Assembly (NCBI GenBank): GCA_012295275.1 | Contig: CM022665.1 | Span: forward strand, 11,495,976-11,559,975 | Direction of reading: 5' to 3' | Origin: Chrysomallon squamiferum | Taxonomy: Eukaryota; Mollusca; Gastropoda; Neomphalida; Peltospiridae | Length of the DNA stretch: 64,000 nucleotides | In this document: one piece after another, positions 20,873 to 35,788 of the stretch | How positions within the stretch are numbered: the first letter of the stretch is position 1 | How the letters are laid out: the number at the start of each line of letters is the position of its first letter | Program-made: the position numbers and the translations under genes | The notes under the pieces: model-generated | The model's input: only the letters and a program-made list of their open reading frames with translations | Database searches by the model: none | Told to the model about the DNA's origin: nothing

Positions 20873-21350
20873 AAGTAAATCAGATCAAACACAGAAACCA
20901 AATATTTTACCAGATCTTCATTCTGACATTGATACATCTCTTTTTTTTTTTTTTTTATTCTTTTTACTTTTTCTAATAAGAAAAAGTAGTGACATGGTGA
21001 TTGTCTATAAAGACTCAGTAATTGCTGTGTGATGGTATATCTCACAAGAATTATTTCTGATAGATATTCAGACCCATTATTTTTATTTCATTAGGACCCA
21101 AGCAGAATTTAACTGATTCCTGTCCCTGATGGCTGGATTGGAATAATGGGAAAGTGGTGATGTTAGATTGCAGTTTTATGAGATCTGTTGTATTCTTAGT
21201 GTGTGGTTCACACTTCAAATTTGTCAAATGGCTAACAACAACTGATGTAAAATAACAAAATATTTGTTGACATGAAAACCGTATGAAATATTTTTACAAA
21301 AAAAAGAAAAAAAAAAGAAGATATATCAGCAGATACAGTATATAGATTTA

Positions 21351-21415
<65 letters not shown>

Positions 21416-23776
21416 CTATTTATTAACTTTTTTTTTTTTTTTACAGAATCATATTTAACAGAAACATTTGCTTTCCAATGTTTGTATTTCGAATAGACAA
21501 TGGATGAATTAATGAAGGATTATATGAATGGATAGATGAATGTGTGAGTGAATGAATGAAAGAATGAATGAATGTATGCATGAAATAAAAAATGAATGAA
21601 TGTTTTGGTAAGTTAATTATGTAGCTTGGAAAGGAGTGGGATAGTAACTCAAAGAGAATAATGTATATTTGCACTTACATATGTATGTATGTATGTCTGT
21701 ATGTCTCTATGTATATATATTTATGTATGTATGTATGAATGTATGTATGTATATATGTATGTGTGTATGCACTTAACATATATATATTTTTAGGAATGAG
21801 TAGTCTGTTTATGTATGTATGTATGTATCTATGTATGTATATGTGTGTGTGTATTGTGTTTGTATGTATAAATGTATGTATGTATATATGAATGTACATA
21901 CATATATATGTATGTAAACTCAGATAATACTGAGAAATCTCTCCAAACAGAAACACGAACCTGTGATCCTTGCATAAATATTAATTGAAACAGCATCAGA
22001 ATGAGCCAAACTAATCCACACTCTTTATGCATAATCATATGATTACAGATCAAAACACTTTATGGCCAAATTATCTCATACAATTCTGTGCCACCACCAT
22101 CTTTACAAAGCAGTACTGCTGAGCTTCTGTATGAAACAGTCAGTCAGAATTGATTAAATCTGTCAGAAGAGTTGACTACACAAGTGATATGTCTATGTGT
22201 TTTCAAATCCATTATTTGCAGATATGACATCAGCTGAACAACTAAAACCAGACCTGTGAACAGCGGATCAGCTCGTGCAAAACAAACCTGAAAACGATTT
22301 TATAATCTTACTGAAAATTTATTATTTTGAGATTTTAAAATAAAGTCTTTTTTTTATGGATAGATGTATGCATGTGTGTATATGAGTGTATGTATATATG
22401 TATGTATGCACAAATGTACATATGTGTTTATATGTGTCTATGTACATGAATGTATGTATGTATGTGTGTCTGTATGTACATGTATGTGTATATATTAATG
22501 TATGTACATACGCACAAATAACAATAAACAAGTCAGTTAATCTAAAGACAGTAAATGGTTATACTGTTTATCTGTGTTTACATATATATGTGTGTGTGGT
22601 TATGTGTGTGTGTATGTATGTGTGTGTGTGACTTTGTCACTAACTGTTGTTATGAAAACTCCATGATCAACTCCTCATTATTGATTTAATAATTTAAGCC
22701 ATGTGAATTATCACTATTTAAACAAACCACTACTGTATTATTTGTGTAGATATTCTAGGTAATATGAAAATATGTTTATTATTGATCTAATTATCTTTGT
22801 TCTAACAGGCACATTTGTTTTCTGTTCTCAGAACCTGTTCAGTTTTCTTCAAGTATTTGTTTATTGTTTAATGTTGATCAATATTTTAATGTATTCTCAC
22901 TAGTGTGTGGATCTCACTACATAATTACTTTTCCTTTTATCCATTCTTCAAAATAAAAAGCATTATTATAAATACTATTATTAAATTAGTTTTGTTAAAA
23001 ATGTATATTGTGTTGTAGGAATGAAAAAACCATAGAGGTTTTTTTTAAAAATAAGTGTCATTAATAAGGTGCTTGTTTTTTTTGTTTTTTTTTTTTTTTT
23101 AAATTGGACGAAAATATTTGTAAAATAATTAATTATATTTTAAATGCCTAATTAAATAAATAATTAAAAATTAAAAAGTAGTTACTTGTAAATTTGTGTG
23201 TGTATGTGTGAATGAATGAATAAAGTGTTTATATATATTTATGTATGTACATCTGTACATATGTATCTATGTGTGTGTGTGTGTAAGTATTATGTGTGTA
23301 TCTCTCTTTCTCTCTCTCTCTATATATAAATATACACACACACAGATACATATACATAAACACATACACATATACACACACACAGACACACACACACACA
23401 GATGCACACACACACAGATGCACACACACACACACACATTTTAAACCACAAAAATTTCTTCTACTTCAACAATTATCTGTCACGAGGAAAGCAATGACTT
23501 TGCTGTCAGACCTGAGTTTGATCCTGAGTATAATTTATTTTTATATGTCATATTAATAGATGTCACAGCAAACATACATACTACATTATTCATTTATTTT
23601 ACTCTCACAGGTCAGTCATTTGAACAGATGTTAACTTAGGAATGATATATCTAATTATGTGATGATAGGAGAGAAACCATTTATTTGTATTTCTGACTCC
23701 ATTCATGTATTTACATGTATAGGATTCTTTCTGTCTATTTCTCTCACTCTTTCTCTCCTTTCAGTATATAATTTTA
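20873..23776. other. AT-rich intergenic DNA with (ATT)n, (TGTA)n and (CA)n
   Basis: (ATT)n at 21351-21415, (GAAT)n near 21551-21600, (GTAT)n at 21680-21900 and 22370-22510, and CA/TG tracts at 23270-23440. A stretch at about 23480-23530 ending gagtttgatcctgag is weakly tRNA-like. No supportable gene. Confidence 0.6.
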
Positions 23777-24190
23777 TGAGCATGTAACAGTAACAAACTA
23801 AATGGACATGTAACTGTATCAAATTAAGAGAGCATGTAACAATAATAAATTAGATGGACATATAACACTTACAAATTAAATGAAAATATAACAGTAACAA
23901 ATTAAAAAGACAGGTAACACATAAATTAAATGGATGTAACAGTAAAAATTAAGTAGACATGTAATGGTAACAAATTAAACTGACATGTGACTAATGAATT
24001 AAATCAATGTAAAGTAACAAATTAAATGGACATGTAACGGTAACAAATTAATCTGACATGTAACAATAACAAATTAAATGGACATGTAACAATAACAAAT
24101 TAAATGGACATGTAACAGAAATAAATTAGATGGACATGTAACAGTAACAAATTAAATAGACATGTAACAGTAAGAAATAAACTGAACATA
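23777..24190. repeat. 26-bp minisatellite (ACATGTAACAGTAACAAATT...)
   Basis: About 15 copies of acatgtaacagtaacaaatt followed by aaatgg. They are regular (26 bp) at 24,050-24,170 and more degenerate before. Confidence 0.92.
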
Positions 24191-25509
<1,319 letters not shown>

Positions 25510-25979
25510 CTGTGTGTTTGTATGAGTGTGTGGAAAAAGTTAAGGTATGAAAATAGGTGAATGTGTGCATGTATGTGTTTGTATTATTATAAAGAGACAG
25601 AAAGATGGCATGAAAGAAAGAGACAAAGAGAGAGGGGGTGTGTGCATTTATATGTTTTCCACCCTTCATTACTATTTCTTGAGCACAGACTGAACGTTAG
25701 GTAACCAGCCTCTGATAAAACATTACCATTCACTTTCCATTACAAACGTGATTCATTCACTCGTACATTGCGTCTTGTGCTGTTTGTTTTCACCCATGTT
25801 TCTCTCGAAACTGAACATTACAATCCGATGTTTTATGACAGTTATTTGACCTGACACTGGTAACTGTTAGTTTTAGACAATCCTGTGTTTGCCTTCACGA
25901 GTTGTTCTCTTCACCTGTCACACCTAATAACTTGTAATTTCTCTTAAAGTTTTATTTTATTTAACAACCTTACAAAATA

Positions 25980-26281
25980 CAGGCTGATGATCCTTTATCC
26001 AAAATTCCGAAATATGAATCCTTTTTGGGCTGATGAGATTGTGATATATTATAATTTTCTGATAGATGTGGCATTCACAAACCTTATTTCACATACAAAT
26101 GTATTACAAATATTATATAATAAATCTGTAGACTATTTGTACAAGCTGTTTATGAAAAACCAATGAGTTTTAGACATTAATGATATTCTAATGCTACATC
26201 CTTAAACTGCAAGATCAAAAAAAATTGGAAATCTGAAACATTTCCAGTCCCATGCATTTTAGATAAGGAATTCTCAACCTG
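25980..26281. mobile_element. 302-bp Tigger-like MITE
   Basis: The left end CAGGCTGATGATCCTTTATC and the complement of the right end CAGGTTGAGAATTCCTTATC are inverted repeats flanked by TA. The right end continues with TAAAATGCATGGGACTGG and then aaatgtttcagattt, recalling the CAGGTTGAGTATCCCTTATC termini of Tigger-group MITEs known from vertebrates (recalled similarity). No coding capacity. Confidence 0.8.
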
Positions 26282-27439
26282 TACTTTCATTTTCTATCAT
26301 TTTATTTCAAATGCTATTTACAATACAGTTTTAAGAAGAAATCTTATGTATTTTTCCATTAACAGCAAGATTTTTTTTGTGTGCAGCTTTCACCAGACAG
26401 GCTAGATTATACCATAGCTTTTAATGACTATTCATGGGGACACTGATGGACTGGGACATAATATCTCAGCCATATGAAATTTTTTTTATCTTAACACTAT
26501 ATTCACCTCCGTAGTTGTTATTTTTCTTTTTTTCTATCTTTAATTTCCAAATGGATCAAATTAGCATTTTCAAACAAATTTCTTTTTTTTTCTTTAATCT
26601 GTAATTTCGAAATGGACTACACAATTAAGCTGTGTTCAGGCATTAACGTTAACAACAGTGATGTTATTTCTCTTTTTTTAACTTTATTTTCAAAATAGAC
26701 TAGTGAGTTGTTGTAAATGCAAACATCAATGTGACCAAGAAGTTTTTTTTTGTAATTTTTTTCTTAACTTTAATTTGTAAATAATATACTGCACAGTATT
26801 TACTGTTCTATATCCACTCAAAACATTTTTACTTTTTTTTTTTTTCATTTTCTAAGTTTTAATATCATAATGAATTTCTCAGTTATCATCAAACCAAATG
26901 TTATTGTTATCAACAATGATAATGTTTTCCTTTTTTTTTTTTTTTTTATCTTTTATATCAAAATGGATGATTATAACTGTGAATCCAAACATTACTGTTT
27001 TTCATATTTTTTCCTTTTTTTCTTACCACTGCTTTCAAAATGGACTACATAATGTCTGTCTCAATGTTAATGCCCTACCATAGATGTGATGTCCTGTGAG
27101 ATTTCTGATAGATAAATGTGTTTATATCTAACTGAGATGGGTTACTGCCTGTTATTGATTTCTCATTGTTTTATTTAACTGCATGTCAATAAGCTTGGTG
27201 CTGTGGCAAACAGTTTCTAAACAACTAGCTGTAACAAATAAATGACATTCCTTGTTAACATGACAGAGAACATTTTATATTTTGTACAAGTACAAGAATA
27301 TATATTTATTTTTCTTGTTTATTTATCTATTTATATTATTAATGTTTTTGTTGTTATTGTTATTACTATCATTATCATCATCATTGTTGTTGTTATTTGG
27401 ATTTTTATTGTTGTTTTCTTGCAGTTGTTACTGTTATTG

Positions 27440-27473
<34 letters not shown>

Positions 27474-28406
27474 TTACTTACTTACTTACTTTTTACAGAT
27501 TTTAAATATAATAATAATTTTTGGATACCCAAATTTATAATTAATTTAAGTTAGTTGTTGTTGTTTTCTTTTGTATTTATTAATTTTTATTTATTTATTT
27601 TATTATTATTATTATTATTATTATTTTAATTTAATTTATCTTATTTATTTATTAATTTATTTGTTCTTTTAAACAGCAAATAATAAGATAAGGGAATAAA
27701 ATTTTGTTCCTTATTACAAAAAAATAAAAAACAGTTATGGGAAGACATTTTTTCCAAAATATTTACATTTATATAAATACAAAATATTAATCACAGGGGC
27801 AAAGTTAGGTCAGCATTTGTGTTATGATCTCTTCAAATAAATACCAGGCAACATTTTGAAAACACACTTAACAGATATTCATCTACAATGTTTGTATCAA
27901 CCTTCCTTTCAGCACTGGACAATAAAGTTTATCTTCATTCTGTGTATTTAAACTTTTTCCTGTCACTTGATATGTAAATACAAAAATATAAAAATAATCT
28001 CAAATTGGCTCATATGTAAACTCACACCTTTAACATATATATTTAGTGAATGTTCAAGTATTTTTTTTTTAGTATTTTTTTTATTAAGCAAACAGGAAGA
28101 TCTTCATAAACAGGAGTGTGGTGTTGTATTGGACAGAAAGATTCTGTGGTGAGTAGTGGTTAAGATATTAGAGATGGAAGTGGAAAACACAGAAATGTTT
28201 GGTACAGTTTATAAAATTAGTTTTGATGTATTCTTAACAGACACACAAAACACACACACACACACACACATACATACATACATACATACATATATAGTAC
28301 CTGCCTGTCTATCAATCTGACTTTTCTTTATTATCTCTCTCTATATCTGTCTGTCTGTCTTTCTTTCTGTCGGTTTGTCTGCCTTTCTTTATACCTATCT
28401 ATCATT

Positions 28407-28409
<3 letters not shown>
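26282..28409. other. AT-rich intergenic DNA with repeated poly-T segments
   Basis: At 26,515-27,060 about six loose copies of a ~100-bp module (T-run, 'ctttaatttc', 'aaaatggact', 'tgttatt') form a degenerate tandem array. (ATT)n lies at 27443-27471 and 27602-27625, and (CA)n/(CATA)n at 28252-28290. No gene. Confidence 0.55.

Positions 28410-28461
<52 letters not shown>
28410..28461. repeat. (TG)26 microsatellite
   Basis: Perfect TG run, followed by degenerate GATA/GGTA repeats to about 28545. Confidence 0.97.
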
Positions 28462-28464
<3 letters not shown>

Positions 28465-29254
28465 GACAGAGAAATATATATATATGTAGTTAGATAGATA
28501 GATTGACAGATGGATGAACAGATAGATAGGTAGGTAGGTAGGGAGAGACATACAAATATAGAAAAAGAGAATATGTTTGGGTAATCTGAAGTATCAGGTA
28601 AACAAAATGTCATTTAAATATAAATAGTTTTAAATAGCTATAATGTTAAAATAAAAATTAAAGTGTGTAATTAAATATTCAGGAAAATTTAAATTTAAAT
28701 AATGTTAATAAAAAATTGCATGGTTAGTAATATATCTGTAGCATCTTTGAAAAAGTCAAAAACGGAAAACAAACAAACAAAACTAACAACAACAAAATGT
28801 ATCATTAGCTGTTACATTAAGAATACAATAATTTTTATTAAAGTAAAAACAACAAAAGAAAAAACTTCTGCTGGTCTATTGATAACGTAATTTCTCTGAC
28901 TGGGGCAGACACTGAGTTAAAGATTTACCTGCATACTTAATAATTTCAAAATCTTTTTAAATTATAAAATATTACACTGCTAAACTGGAGTATATAATTT
29001 TACTGAAAATGTATTACTTCCCTCAATCTCCAAATAAAATTTGCATTTCAATTATCTCCCCCATTGCCTTCTCCATAAATAAAGATAAAACTTGTATTTG
29101 GATCCATGCACAGTTTTAAACAATAAATATATTTTGCATCTGAATTACCTCCTCCAGTCATTTCTGTATACATGTAAATGGAGAAAAAACTTTTATTTCA
29201 GTCCATATATAGATTTTAAAGAATAAATATTTAGTGCTATATACATTTACATTA

Positions 29255-29605
29255 AGTCTTTTAAACAGAATGCAATCGTTCTGTTTCAGTCTACATTCAT
29301 TATTTTAAACAAAACATAAATCTTTCTTATTTCATAGATAATGTGGCAGTTTAAAACTATGTCCACTATTTTAAACAAAAGATATTCTTTGTTATCTTAT
29401 AGATAATGTCACAATTTAAATTTGTATTTTAAACAAAACCAAAAACAATAAATCTTTTTTTATCTCACAGATATATTCACAATTTAAATCTATGTTCCCT
29501 ATTTTAAACAAACGATAATCGCTGTTATCTCACAGATGTCATCGGTTTAAATTTGTATTCTGTGTTTTAAACAAAAAATAAATCTTTCTTATCTCATCGT
29601 CCTTT
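29255..29605. repeat. ~60-65-bp minisatellite (TTTAAACAAA...TCTTATCTCATAGATAATG)
   Basis: Five to six copies of a unit with 'ttttaaacaaaa', 'aataaatctttcttatctca' and 'agat.atgtc.caatttaaat'. Each copy has a TCA(C/T)AG acceptor-like motif. Less regular related sequence extends back to about 29030. Confidence 0.8.
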
Positions 29606-31235
29606 TATATTTGTGGAGAGGATTGTATATCTGTGTTGCTGTTAGCACATGTTCAGCTGAATGGATAAACAGCATTACACTGTGTGTGAACAATGAAATA
29701 CGGTAATGACATCGCAAATAGGAAGATGGTGCTTGGCTCCAGAAAAGATTTCTCTTGTGTCTGTCCATGTTTACATTTTCACACTAAAATGTCTGAAACA
29801 TTATACAGGCTATCTGTGTTTCTTGCTTGAATTAGTGAACAAATTGTTTTGGTGTGCATACTTTGCATGGAGTGGTGATTTTAAAACATTATGCAGATGG
29901 TAAGACTGAAGAATGATGAAATGACAAAAATGATTAATGCTGTACTCTTTATCAGATTTAAACTGCTCATGGGTTATTAATTAAACAGACTGATAGTCTG
30001 TGGCTGGACAGATGAATGGAAGATTAAACTGAATCAGACTGTCTCATTTTGACAGATATGACATTAACTCTGAATAAATATATCATTAATAATGAATGAT
30101 AATCCCTTTTTCTATAGTTATATGTGATTTGAAAAGTACTAGCCAGCTAATCTTTCTATTAATGCTGAAATCAAGATTTTTGTTTTTATTTTCTTTTTTG
30201 AATAAATCTTCTTTTACTACAGTAAAAATAATAATAACAACAACAACAGCAATAATAATTATAATAATAATAATAATAATACTTAATTTTAATAATAATA
30301 AATTAATAATGTTTATAATGATAACAATAAACTAATAATGTTAATGGTGATAACTTTTAATTTTTTAATGTATCTTTTTACATGTTTTTTTAATCATACA
30401 ACATGGAAATTAAAACTAATGATGATGATGATGATACACTAATAGTAATATAATAATAATAATAATAAATTAATAATGTTAATAATAAGTTTCATATACT
30501 GTTTCTGAAAACAAAACCAAAAAGTATTTTTACAATTTTTATTTATATTTGTGTCATGTGTGTTTGTGTATGTGTCTATATTTCCATGCATGTGTGTGTG
30601 TTCAGTGTAATTTTAACTGTATGCAGTATCTCATCATGTTAGTTATTAAATTTAAATTCACTTAAATCTTTTGTTATTGAAATAAATATTTTTTAGTTTA
30701 TTTTTGCAAATGAAAAGAGGTAAAAAAACAAACAATAAAAAAACAAACTACAGGCAAGTTTATTTATAATTATCAAAATAATTTTTAAAAATATCAGAAT
30801 TTCTTTTACACAACCCCATCCTATTTAACAAAACAAGATAACTTTATTAAAATTTGTTTTAAATTTTGTATTATTATTAACATACTGCCATAGATACACA
30901 CACATGCACATTTATACATTGACATACAAGTGAGCACACACACACACACACATACACACAAACATACACATTCGCCTAAAAATAATTATTTTACTATATT
31001 AATTTTCTTTTATGGTTTCTGTAAGCCCAGATCAACCATACAGCAGAAATGGTTTGCTGTCAAATCTGAGGTTAACAACCTCTTTAAGATAACTAATTAC
31101 ACTGCTAGGCTGTTTGCCAGCACAGTTAGTAACAGGCTGATTATCTCAGCAAGAAATAAATTTACCTAAAGCGATATGTTGTGTGTGTGTTTGATAGTGT
31201 CTGTGGATGTATATGTATGTATATGTGTATGATAG

Positions 31236-31270
<35 letters not shown>

Positions 31271-31625
31271 ATGTATTCATATATGTGTTTATATACATGT
31301 GTGTGTGTGGATATACATATGTAGATATTTTGTCATACTGTGTTCACAGCAATTAATCAAAGAAATAGTAGTTTTAACTGACAGTTGATTGATTAGAAAT
31401 ATTTTTCTCCTTTTGTTTTTCTCTGTGTTGGATTTGCTGGTAATGATATATTTTGCATTTTGATTTGTGGATTTATTTATCTATTAAATTTTTTTATATA
31501 TCTATATATTTAATATGTTTTCATAAATATTTTATTTTATTTTATTTATTTTCAATTTTATTATTATTATTATTTTTAATTTATTTATTCTTTTCTGATA
31601 AAAAAAAAAAAAATTAAATTAAAAG

Positions 31626-31629
<4 letters not shown>
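29606..31629. other. AT-rich intergenic DNA without a gene
   Basis: (AAT)n at about 30225-30310 and 30452-30470, (CA)n near 30934-30950 and (TG)n at 31241-31266. The reading frame at 29706-29903 has no family resemblance or splice support. Confidence 0.55.

Positions 31630-31669
<40 letters not shown>
31630..31669. repeat. Poly(A) tract of ~40
   Basis: Long A homopolymer followed abruptly by cgctgccaccccccaac. It may be a retroposon tail or an assembly-sensitive homopolymer. Confidence 0.9.
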
Positions 31670-31670
<1 letters not shown>

Positions 31671-32103
31671 GCTGCCACCCCCCAACATAAAAGTTTAAAT
31701 TTTTTTTAAAAAGTCTCTATAAAACTTTGCACAATATTTTTTATTATTTTTTATTTATTTAATTTTTTTTTATAATTATTTATGTTTTATGTTCATATCT
31801 TACATTACTACTTTAAATAGAACAATGATTTAAAAATAAATGTAAGTGATTATACATGTAGCTTTGTGCAGAAAAATTTGGTTTGTGGCTTCACCCAAAA
31901 TGTACAAAATATTTGCAGTTTCCATCTTCTGTATTGTAATTTTATTTAGTAATAAACTGACTTTCCTTTATTAATATAAAACTGAAACTTCCAGAATATC
32001 TGAACATTTTATCAGAAACAACAAAAAAGTAAAACCAGTCTATTCTGTTGTTTCTTGTATGTCTATAATTTTATATACATTGTGCATGTGTCTGTCTGTA
32101 TGT

Positions 32104-32106
<3 letters not shown>

Positions 32107-32157
<51 letters not shown>
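32107..32157. repeat. (TG)n microsatellite
   Basis: Perfect TG run of about 51 bp in AT-rich intergenic DNA. Confidence 0.97.
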
Positions 32158-32159
<2 letters not shown>

Positions 32160-33009
32160 ATATATTTATATAACAAAATAGTATATTTATTTATTTCTAT
32201 ATTATTTTAAGGGCATCTGTTTCTTATGGTTTTTTGTGCTTTTTTTTATTATTAAAATCATTATTTAACAGTAATATGAATTGTATTATTATTTTGTTAT
32301 TATTTATTTTATTTTATTTTATTGTAAATCATTTACATCATACACTTTTATTTTATTTCTTTATTTCTTTTTCCTTTTTACTTGATTTTATAAATATAAA
32401 TATAATAATTACTCTGCATACTAATACTTTTTATTTCATCCCTATTTCCTGATCATATTTTATTTTTTAAAAGTAAATTAAAAAATATGGTAATGTCACA
32501 AACAGTAAACACATTATTATAACCAGTGTAGAGAGATCAGTTTAGTATGTACGATGTCCTAGTAAAAACGATTTTCTATCGGAGAGCAAAGTTTAAGTCC
32601 ATGACTTTTAATATAAGCGGATACGAGATCATATACTCATTTCATTTACATGTATTGAATCTCAAAATGACAAAGCATTTTGAAAGCTTTTAGTGAATGA
32701 ACTGTCACTTCTGAGACTAATTATTTTATCTTCATCAAACCCATCCAATAATGAACTTATAACATGGCTGACTGTCTGCATGTTTGTCAGGTCTGTCTTC
32801 ACAATCACCAACCTTTTGCATTTGCACAATTGAAACCTGACAACATATCTCTCTTCACAATGACCTTTTGCACATGCATATCACTAGATGCCATGTTACA
32901 AGCTCATTATTTGATGGGTATGATGAAGGTGTCATGAAATATTTCAAGAAGTATGAATTCATTGACATTTTTCAAAATATCTCATGATATGCTTGTCAAA
33001 ATAGGACAA

Positions 33010-33560
33010 ATAATTATTGTATTGATGAAGTTTGTAATAATGTTGATAAAGATCGTAATACATGTTGATACAGTTCATAATGTATGTTGATAAACCTTAC
33101 AATGTATGTGTTGATAAAGTTTATAATGTATGTGTTAATAAAGATATGTTTTGATAAAGTTTATAGCCTATGTGTTGATATAGATCATAATATATGTATT
33201 GATGCAGACCATAATATATGTATTGATGCAGATCATAATGTAGGCAGTGATAATGGATATGTTGATTAAGTTTATAGTGTATGTTGATAAAGTTTATAAT
33301 ACATGTACTGATGATGTTGATCATTGTTTATAGTGTAAGAAGTATTGATATAGTTCTTAATGTGTTGTTAAGTTTCATATGTTGAAAAAATAATGTGTTG
33401 ATGAAGTTCATAGTATATATATATATATATATTGATAAACTTCATAAAATGTGTTGATAAAGTCAGTAAGATTTTGATAAAGTTTATGATATATTGTGTC
33501 AAAAAAGTTCATAATGTATTGATAAAGTTCAGGATAGTTATATATGTTGATGATATAATA
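33010..33560. repeat. ~24-26-bp minisatellite (TGTTGATAAAGTTTATAATGTATG)
   Basis: About 20 imperfect copies of tgttgataaagtttataatg followed by tatg or tatgtg. Short frames across it are repeat translations. Confidence 0.9.
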
Positions 33561-33565
33561 TGGTT

Positions 33566-33660
33566 AGGCTCTAGTTTAATGGAAGAAGCGTAAGAATGAG
33601 GCATGACAGACCACAGGTTCAATCCTTTTCAGAGTGTTCATTGTGTTGTTTCACATTCCA
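33566..33660 (+). mobile_element. tRNA-derived SINE head (candidate)
   Basis: An A-box-like TAGGCTCTAGTTTAATGG and a B-box-like GGTTCAATCC lie about 50 bp apart, as in a tRNA gene. It is degenerate and not a convincing cloverleaf, so a tRNA-derived SINE is the best guess. Confidence 0.45.
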
Positions 33661-33724
33661 GTTAGTGCTCAGTGATTAGTTTACAAAAGACAATGGTATG
33701 TACCATCCTGTATGTGGAAGAAAA

Positions 33725-34195
33725 AAATTCCTTGCTGTAAAGTGAAAAAAAATAAGCATTGTGTATGGTGAAAATGTATTTTTCTCTCTCTAATTATTTA
33801 TTTATTGCTTATATATATAGGTATAATGCCATTCAAATGATGTTTGAAAAATTTCCTTGCTGATAATATGGAAAAGAATAACCATTGTGTATGGTGAAGG
33901 TCTGTTTTTCTGTAATCATTTATTTGTTATGTAAATATAGGTATAATGCCATTCAGCTGTAGATAAAAATATTGATGGAAATACAGGATCCCTTGCTGTT
34001 TACTGAAAAAGAGTAACAATTGTATATTATGGAAGTGTGTTTTTCTCTCTGTGATTTAACCAATGATATAATGCCATTCAGATGTAGATTAAAATGTCTA
34101 TGTAAGTACAAGATCCCTTGCTGAAAAAAGAGTAACATTTGTGAATGATGCTAGTGTGTTTTTTCTGTCATTAATTGTACTATCCTTAACCACAG
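33725..34195. repeat. ~120-bp minisatellite (CCTTGCTG ... GGTATAATGCCATTCA)
   Basis: Four copies of a unit with 'atcccttgctg', 'aaaagagtaac', 'tgtgtttttctctc' and 'ggtataatgccattcagatg'. The order is the same in all copies; lengths differ slightly. Confidence 0.88.
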
Positions 34196-34502
34196 GTTCA
34201 GAGATGCCATACAACCATAGGTTATAGAAGTGTTAAATAAGAAACATTCTTCTTCCTTCTTCTCATGAGTGATACTGTAGAAATGTTAAAGTAATTTTAA
34301 AATTATTTATTGTCTGAAGCAGTAAGTATTAAGTTTATTGTTTCCTTGAAGATTACTGACATCATAGTTACACAGCAGAGTCAAAACAAAAGATTTGCAC
34401 TTTAAATTTCAAATTTTCAGAATGTAATTCATTCATTGTTTATTAAACTGATTAATAAAATATGCTTTATATAAATACTTTAAAAAAATAAAAAAATAAA
34501 AA

Positions 34503-34556
<54 letters not shown>

Positions 34557-35788
34557 TTATAAAAATCTGGAAATAATGTAGATAATAATTATAATACCAA
34601 CAATAACAAGTAAATAAAAAACAACAAAATAAAAAATAAATAGATAATAAAAAAAATAATAAAAAACCAATATGAAACAAAATAATGAACAACAATAATA
34701 ATAAAATGAAAACACAAAGCAGTGATATTTTTAAAATATAAGTTCTTATTTGGATTTTCATTATCAAAAACAATAACAAAATAAACAAGTTAAATTTTAT
34801 ATATAATGTAAGTATGCGTTGATACTTTGGAATGCACCTTCAATGACATATTCATAAAACCATGAAAATCAGAAATATTCTGAACAATAAGCCATATATA
34901 TTAATATATGAAATCATTTTAATACTTAATTTTAATTTATATATATAAATTAAAACCAACTGAAAAAATACCATATTTTACAGTTTCGAGTTCAGTACAA
35001 TTTCCATACTTCATATTTCAAAAAGTATTTATATTTTATAATAATATTAATATAATTATTAAGTACTGTATAAATAAAACACTGATTATATAACTTAAAA
35101 CATAACACTGATATAATAACAACAATGATTCCGTAAAATATAGGAGGTAACTTAAGAAACAATATATATATAAAATTATATATACGCAAATATGTATATA
35201 TATAGATATATATATATTTTTTAAACAAATTTATTAAGGAGGTAACTTAATGTATTGGTTTGAAATTGGAAATAATGTGATAAGAATTATAACATTGGTT
35301 GTGTTTATGTAACAACTTCAAAACTATTAATAGTTTAATGTTCTTTACAAATGCTGATATTTAGTCAGCATATATCTATATCTATACAGTATTAAGCCTA
35401 TATATTGTAAGTGCTGAATTCCATTCAACACTTTGCTGAACACATCACTTGAACTTTTGTATTCTCCAGCCAGAAAAATCAACAACAACAACAGCCTCAT
35501 AAACAAATGAAAAACACAAAATGGCAACAACAAGAACAAAATAATAATAATTAAATTTTTTTAAAATAATTTAAAATTGTAAAATGGAAATATTAATGGA
35601 AATCAATGAAAAAGTTTACTTAGGAATGTCTTAAGAAGGCCTCTTTAACAAGTTTTAAAACATGTCCTTTCTGACTGCACTAACAGGTAAAAATGCAACA
35701 ACAGAACAAAAAAGTATAGATATTTTCAAAATAATGACAAAGTTTCTATTATTATGGCAGTAATCTGGTTTGTTATAAACAATTATTA
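34196..35788. other. AT-rich DNA downstream of the GT92 gene
   Basis: (AAT)n at 34505-34556, followed by A-rich AAT/AAC sequence. A minus-strand AATAAA (plus tttatt at 35230-35235) could end the GT92 transcript, with a 3'UTR of about 550 nt; this is weak. Confidence 0.45.

Noticed and set aside
20818-21045. Minus-strand Lys/Glu-rich ORF at the end of the big minisatellite
   Set aside because: Half is repeat translation (MMKKITKE units) and half AT-rich noise.
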